Source: an uncultured Uliginosibacterium sp. (lineage in GTDB: Bacteria > Pseudomonadota > Gammaproteobacteria > Burkholderiales > Rhodocyclaceae). From it: 37,640 nucleotides of DNA. Numbering within the stretch: the stretch's first letter is position 1; the number at the start of each line of letters is the position of its first letter. Under the pieces are notes generated by a model. It was not told where the DNA came from. It saw only the letters and a list, made by a program, of their open reading frames with translations, and made no database searches. Position numbers and translations under genes: made by a program. This document shows positions 34,076-37,640 of the stretch, piece after piece. The stretch spans positions 1 to 37,640 of the forward strand of contig CAMFLH010000014.1 in assembly GCA_945957295.1 (NCBI GenBank), in the 5' to 3' direction.

Positions 34076-34139
34076 CAGCTTGCTGCGCCAACAGGCAGAA
34101 TGACGCCTCGCTCAACCGGGTTTTGAAAGGATCGCTGTG

Positions 34140-35207
34140 ATGCGTCATTGGCCGGTGCTGGTTCCCGTTGTGGCGCTTGTTCTGCTTGGGGCTGCGCTCA
34201 AACTTCCGCTCGGCGCTGCGCTGACGATCGCCTGTGCGGTGGCGCTGATGGCGGTGGTGGTGGCCGCGGTTCACCATGCCGAGGTGGTCGCGCATCGCGT
34301 CGGTGAACCCTTCGGCACACTGGTGCTGGCGCTGGCAATCACGGTGATCGAGGTTGCACTGATCGTGTCGATGATGCTCGCCGGCGGGCCCGAGAAAGCG
34401 GCGCTGGCGCGCGATTCGGTGTACGCCACGGTGATGATCATCTGCACCGGCGTGATTGGTGGCTGCCTACTGGCGGGCGCGCTGCGACACCGCGAACAGT
34501 CTTTCCGTACCGAGGGCGCAGGGCCGGCCTTGGCGGCGCTCGTGACGATGGCCGCCATGGTGCTGGTGTTGCCGATCTTTACGACCTCGGCACCAGTGGC
34601 GCATTACTCAACCTCGCAGCTAGTGTTTACCGCGGTGGCATCGCTCACGCTGTGGGCAGTCTTCGTGTTCGTGCAGACGGTACGACATCGCGATTACTTC
34701 CTGCCGCTCGTTGGGGCGGACGACGCCGATGCGCACGCTGCGCCGCCCAGCCTTGCCGCGGCGTGGGCCAGCTTCGGCTTACTGCTTGTTTCGCTGGTGA
34801 CGGTGGTGGGGCTGGCCAAGATGCTGTCGCCGCAAATCGAGGCTGCCGTCGCCGCCGCCGGGGCGCCGCAGTCCGTGATCGGTATCGCGATCGCGATGCT
34901 GGTGCTACTGCCCGAAACCACCGCGGCACTGCGTGCAGCAATGGCGAACCGCCTTCAGACCAGCATGAACCTCGCGTTGGGCTCGGCGCTCGCGAGCATC
35001 GGGCTGACGATCCCCGTCGTGGTTCTGGCCGCGGTGTTGTTCGACCTGCCGCTGGTGCTCGGGCTCGATCCCAAGGATCTGGTGCTGCTTGGCCTTGCTT
35101 GTCTTGTCAGCACGATTACCTTGGGCACTGGCCGCACGAACCTGATGCAGGGCGCGGTGCATCTGGTGATCTTTGCGGCCTTCCTGTTCCTGTCGCTGGT
35201 GCCCTGA
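34140..35207 (+). CDS. ChaA-like cation/proton antiporter
   Basis: AAAGGA at 34126-34131 serves the ATG at 34140; a GTG at 34137 is directly before it. The 355-residue product has about eleven hydrophobic helices in the cation/proton (CaCA) exchanger pattern: GEPFGTLVLALAITVIEVAL (the acidic helix of the first repeat) and IGIAIAMLVLLPETTAALRA with the Pro-Glu-Thr of the second repeat, as in ChaA. ChaA exports Na+, K+ or Ca2+ at alkaline pH. It ends 13 bases from the convergent chromate transporter. Confidence 0.87.
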   Translation: MRHWPVLVPVVALVLLGAALKLPLGAALTIACAVALMAVVVAAVHHAEVVAHRVGEPFGTLVLALAITVIEVALIVSMMLAGGPEKAALARDSVYATVMIICTGVIGGCLLAGALRHREQSFRTEGAGPALAALVTMAAMVLVLPIFTTSAPVAHYSTSQLVFTAVASLTLWAVFVFVQTVRHRDYFLPLVGADDADAHAAPPSLAAAWASFGLLLVSLVTVVGLAKMLSPQIEAAVAAAGAPQSVIGIAIAMLVLLPETTAALRAAMANRLQTSMNLALGSALASIGLTIPVVVLAAVLFDLPLVLGLDPKDLVLLGLACLVSTITLGTGRTNLMQGAVHLVIFAAFLFLSLVP

Positions 35208-35220
35208 TCCTCTGATCCCG

Positions 35221-36564
35221 TTAGCCGGCCAGCAGCCGGATCAGCAGGCCTGCGAGCGCGCAGGCGCCGATCACATGCATCACATTGCGCTTGAAGCGGA
35301 ACAGCGCAAGGGCGGCTGCTGCGGCGATCGCTGCTGAGATGGCGTCAAAGCGGCCCGAGAACCCGGCCGGCCACAGCACGTGATAGCCGAAGAACAGCGC
35401 AAGGTTCAGGATCACGCCGACAACCGCGGCGGTGATCGCGGTGAGCGGCGCGGTGAATTTCAGATCGTCGTGGGTCGCCTCGACCAGCGGCCCGCCCGCG
35501 AGGATGAACAGGAAAGACGGCAGGAAAGTGAACCAGGTCACCAGCATTGCGGCCACCGCGCCAGCAAGGAAGAGGTGCTCCGGCCCGAATACTGCCTTCG
35601 CATAGCCGCCGACGAAGCCGACGAAGGCCACCACCATGATCAGCGGCCCCGGCGTGGTTTCGCCCAGCGCGAGGCCGTCGATCATCTGCGTCGGTGTCAG
35701 CCAGCCGTAGTGGATAACAGCACCTTGATAAACGTAGGGCAGCACCGCGTAGGCGCCGCCGAAAGTCAGCAGCGCCGCCTTGGTGAAGAACCATCCCATC
35801 TGTGTCAGGTCGTGTTGCCAGCCGTAGTGCAGCGTTAGCAGGCTGATCGGGATCAGCCACAGCGCCGCGCCAACTGCCGCGATAACGAGCAGCTGCGACC
35901 AGCGGAAGCGCGCATGCGGTGGCGTGGGGGTGTCGTCATCGATCAGTGCCGGGCCGTAGGACGAGCTGGCTTTGCCGTGTCCACCTCCGGTGCGGAAGGT
36001 GTCGGGCGCGAAGCGGCCGCCGAGGTAACCGACCAGTGCCGCCGCCGCAACGATGGCGGGGAAGGGCAGGTTCAGCGCGAAGATCGCGATGAAGGACGCG
36101 GCTGCAATCGCCCACATCGTGCGGTTCTTCAGCGCCCGCGAACCGATGCGTTGAGCAGCATGCAGCACGATCGCGGTGACCGCCGGCTTGATGCCGTAGA
36201 ACAGACCGGCCACCAGCGGCACGTTGCCGAACGCGACATACACCCACGACAGTGCAATCAGGATCAGCAGCGATGGCAGCACGAACAGTGCGCCCGCCAC
36301 GATGCCGCCCCAACTGCGATGCATCAGCCAGCCGATATAGGTCGCAAGCTGTTGCGCCTCCGGGCCGGGCAGCACCATGCAGTAGTTCAGCGCATGCAGG
36401 AAGCGGCGTTCCGAGATCCAGAGACGGCGCTCCACCAGCTCCTGATGCATGATCGCGATCTGCCCCGCGGGGCCGCCGAAGCTGATGAAACCGAGCTTCA
36501 GCCAGAACAGGAAGGCCTCGCGGAAGCTCACGGCCGTTGGCGCTGCGGGAGCGGGTTGTGACAT
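35221..36564 (-). CDS. chrA: Chromate transporter, long form
   Basis: The 447-residue product has the two-domain CHR structure of long ChrA. The first half contains FLFWLKLGFISFGGPAGQIA and the second the matching FFTKAALLTFGGAYAVLPYV, each with FGG, plus GLALGETTPGPLIMVVAFVG. About ten to twelve helices are visible. ChrA exports chromate, giving tolerance; some members move sulfate or other anions. No chrB regulator is adjacent, and the gene is monocistronic. The start at 36564 (MSQPAPAAPTAV) lacks a strong ribosome binding site. Confidence 0.93.
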   Translation of the reverse strand: MSQPAPAAPTAVSFREAFLFWLKLGFISFGGPAGQIAIMHQELVERRLWISERRFLHALNYCMVLPGPEAQQLATYIGWLMHRSWGGIVAGALFVLPSLLILIALSWVYVAFGNVPLVAGLFYGIKPAVTAIVLHAAQRIGSRALKNRTMWAIAAASFIAIFALNLPFPAIVAAAALVGYLGGRFAPDTFRTGGGHGKASSSYGPALIDDDTPTPPHARFRWSQLLVIAAVGAALWLIPISLLTLHYGWQHDLTQMGWFFTKAALLTFGGAYAVLPYVYQGAVIHYGWLTPTQMIDGLALGETTPGPLIMVVAFVGFVGGYAKAVFGPEHLFLAGAVAAMLVTWFTFLPSFLFILAGGPLVEATHDDLKFTAPLTAITAAVVGVILNLALFFGYHVLWPAGFSGRFDAISAAIAAAAALALFRFKRNVMHVIGACALAGLLIRLLAG

Positions 36565-37135
36565 GTCGGGGGCTCACCGATCGTCCTGGCTCAAAGTGGC
36601 CTGGACCGCAAGGCGAGATTGTCCCTCACAAATGACAAGACGCTGAGTGCGAAGAACGATGTCGGTCGCTGTGGGATGACGATTGCAGTGAAGGATGGGC
36701 GCCTGCGCGCTGTTGGCCTTTGCCGAATGTTGCCGTGCATCCCGTTTCGCGAGTTCAGCGATTGCTTGCCAATGGCCAGTCGAGTCCGTTAGCGCCAGCG
36801 ATCAGGGCGGTTGACGCACCTAACGGCGCCCTCTCACCCAGAAAGGGGCTGCTCGGTCGCGCTGACACGACCGCCCCGTTTTTGTCGTCGGGCAAACGTC
36901 GGCGTGCCTACCGAAATCGGGGGGGATTCAGCGGGCGCCAAAACGATGGTGGAGGGCGTGCAATAGATCGTCTATAACGGTCCGTAGTCTCTTGCTGTAG
37001 AGACATCATCACTCATTGGCTGCCGATGGCAGGCGCGATCCCAAACTGGCATCAGTCTGAGGGTCGCAGGAGTTGGCGGCTACTGTCCGTAGCGTTAAGC
37101 GTTCCTTGAATGCACTTACCTAGGGAGTTCCCAAC
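36565..37135. other. 570-bp gap with structured RNA candidate
   Basis: No credible gene is seen here. The stretch has a predicted structured RNA at 36786-36883 on the plus strand, a small inverted repeat (GTCTCT at 36987-36992 with AGAGAC at 36999-37004), the short palindrome ATAGATCGTCTAT (36963-36975), and two copies of GTCCGTAG (36980 and 37085). The AGGGAG at 37121 leads to the following gene. Confidence 0.5.
36786..36883 (+). ncRNA. Candidate structured small RNA ending in an intrinsic terminator
   Basis: CCGTTAG (36786-36792) pairs with CTAACGG (36820-36826); inside, CGCC (36793-36796) pairs with GGCG (36806-36809), so the 5' side forms one continuous stem. A second stem, GGGGC (36845-36849) and GGTCG (36855-36859) pairing with CGACC (36868-36872) and GCCCC (36873-36877), is followed by GTTTTTG (36878-36884). 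No plus-strand gene precedes it, so the terminator has no protein-coding owner. I found no match to a known riboswitch or sRNA class. It could be an sRNA, or a leader for the 37136 gene that ends early. Confidence 0.4.
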
Positions 37136-37531
37136 ATGCGATTCCGCTCCAGTCTTGCCGTGGGTTCGATAGTCGTCGGGCTCTTGGCGCCTTGGGGAAC
37201 AAACCCGACGTTCGCCGCCGAGGAGAAATCAACTTCAATCGTGGATCCGGAAGAGCAACTGGATGACGGCCTAAAGGGATTTGGCTATCTCACCGGACTT
37301 GCGCTAGGTTGCGTCGAGATTAGTCAGCGGTCGATGTTGGAGCGGGAGTCCCTCGACCTGAATGCAGAGATTGCCCGCATGTTTGGTACCGACCGTGCCT
37401 ACCTATTCGCGGCCGCGTTTGGTTACGGGTCAAGCGTCACGCTCAAGCTCGATGAGTGCAAGACGGTGTTGGCGCGCTATGAGATGCGAGTCTCGAAGTT
37501 CCGGCAGGGCAGGGGCGGGGTGAAGAAATGA
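37136..37531 (+). CDS. Small exported protein of unknown function
   Basis: The start at 37136 follows AGGGAG at about nine bases. The 131-residue product has a signal peptide (LAVGSIVVGLLAPWGTNPTFA) and a mature helical part with a single pair of cysteines (ALGCVEISQ and KLDECKTVL). No family recognised. Its stop overlaps the next start as ATGA, and the next gene also has a signal peptide, so the two probably work together. Codon use looks less GC-extreme than in the rest of the window. Confidence 0.7.
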   Translation: MRFRSSLAVGSIVVGLLAPWGTNPTFAAEEKSTSIVDPEEQLDDGLKGFGYLTGLALGCVEISQRSMLERESLDLNAEIARMFGTDRAYLFAAAFGYGSSVTLKLDECKTVLARYEMRVSKFRQGRGGVKK

Positions 37532-37640
37532 GCGCGGGATTTGCTCAGCGGATCACCGCCGTTTTTATCTCGTTGGCACTTCTGGTTCAACCGGTTTGGG
37601 CTGGGCGATACGAGGTAAGACGAGAGGTTCGTGAAGGGGC
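37528..37640 (+). CDS. Exported protein, N-terminus only
   Basis: The frame from the ATG at 37528 is open to the window end (37 codons). It encodes a signal peptide (ITAVFISLALLVQPVWA, cleavage before GRYEV) and a basic start of the mature protein. The four-base overlap with the previous gene indicates an operon. The function cannot be read from this fragment. Confidence 0.65.
   Translation, partial: MSAGFAQRITAVFISLALLVQPVWAGRYEVRREVREG

Overview
The window is GC-rich proteobacterial chromosome with tightly packed genes, short gaps and ATGA-type overlaps. The gene set (a full-length DnaE1-type polymerase III alpha subunit, TrmL, a three-gene RND efflux operon, several LysR/AraC regulators and many exported proteins with typical Gram-negative signal peptides or lipoboxes) suggests a free-living betaproteobacterium, possibly of the Rhodocyclales. 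The lineage is inferred from style and content only; there is no rRNA in the window. I found no tRNA, rRNA, CRISPR array, insertion sequence or prophage gene.

Left part (1-9.5 kb), sensing and secretion: a large secreted lipoprotein that looks like an ImpA/M60-type metalloprotease (minus strand, cut by the window start) diverges from an unusual AraC-type regulator whose C-terminal third looks like a degenerate HDOD domain. Converging on that regulator is a tight minus-strand operon: outer-membrane beta-barrel protein, small phosphate-binding-protein-like periplasmic protein, and a membrane histidine kinase with an atypical H-box and no response regulator nearby. Upstream lie a small orphan ORF, a gene-poor stretch, and a second AraC regulator with a GyrI-like effector domain. 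A 39-bp sequence element occurs twice here, once beside each AraC gene.

Middle (9.6-22.4 kb), mostly metabolism and poorly characterised envelope proteins: a divergent LysR/SDR pair, a Sel1-repeat membrane protein, a STAS/SpoIIAA-like protein, small membrane or exported proteins, a 1020-residue exported CHAT (caspase-like) protein, a YbjN-like protein, and a three-gene operon (exported protein, zinc-ribbon membrane protein, DUF900-type lipoprotein hydrolase) divergent from dnaE.

Right part (22.5-37.6 kb): dnaE; an RND tripartite efflux operon (adaptor, HAE1 pump, OprM-like outer-membrane factor) without an adjacent regulator; a beta-barrel outer-membrane protein with a recognisable promoter and terminator; a WbuC-type cupin coupled to trmL; a ChaA-like cation/proton antiporter converging on a long-form ChrA chromate transporter; then a 570-bp gap carrying a predicted structured RNA ending in an orphan intrinsic terminator, followed by two overlapping genes for small exported proteins, the last cut by the window end.

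The most unusual items are the AraC-HDOD fusion with its duplicated DNA element, the barrel/binding-protein/kinase operon with an altered H-box, the exported CHAT protein, and the candidate structured RNA near 36.8 kb.
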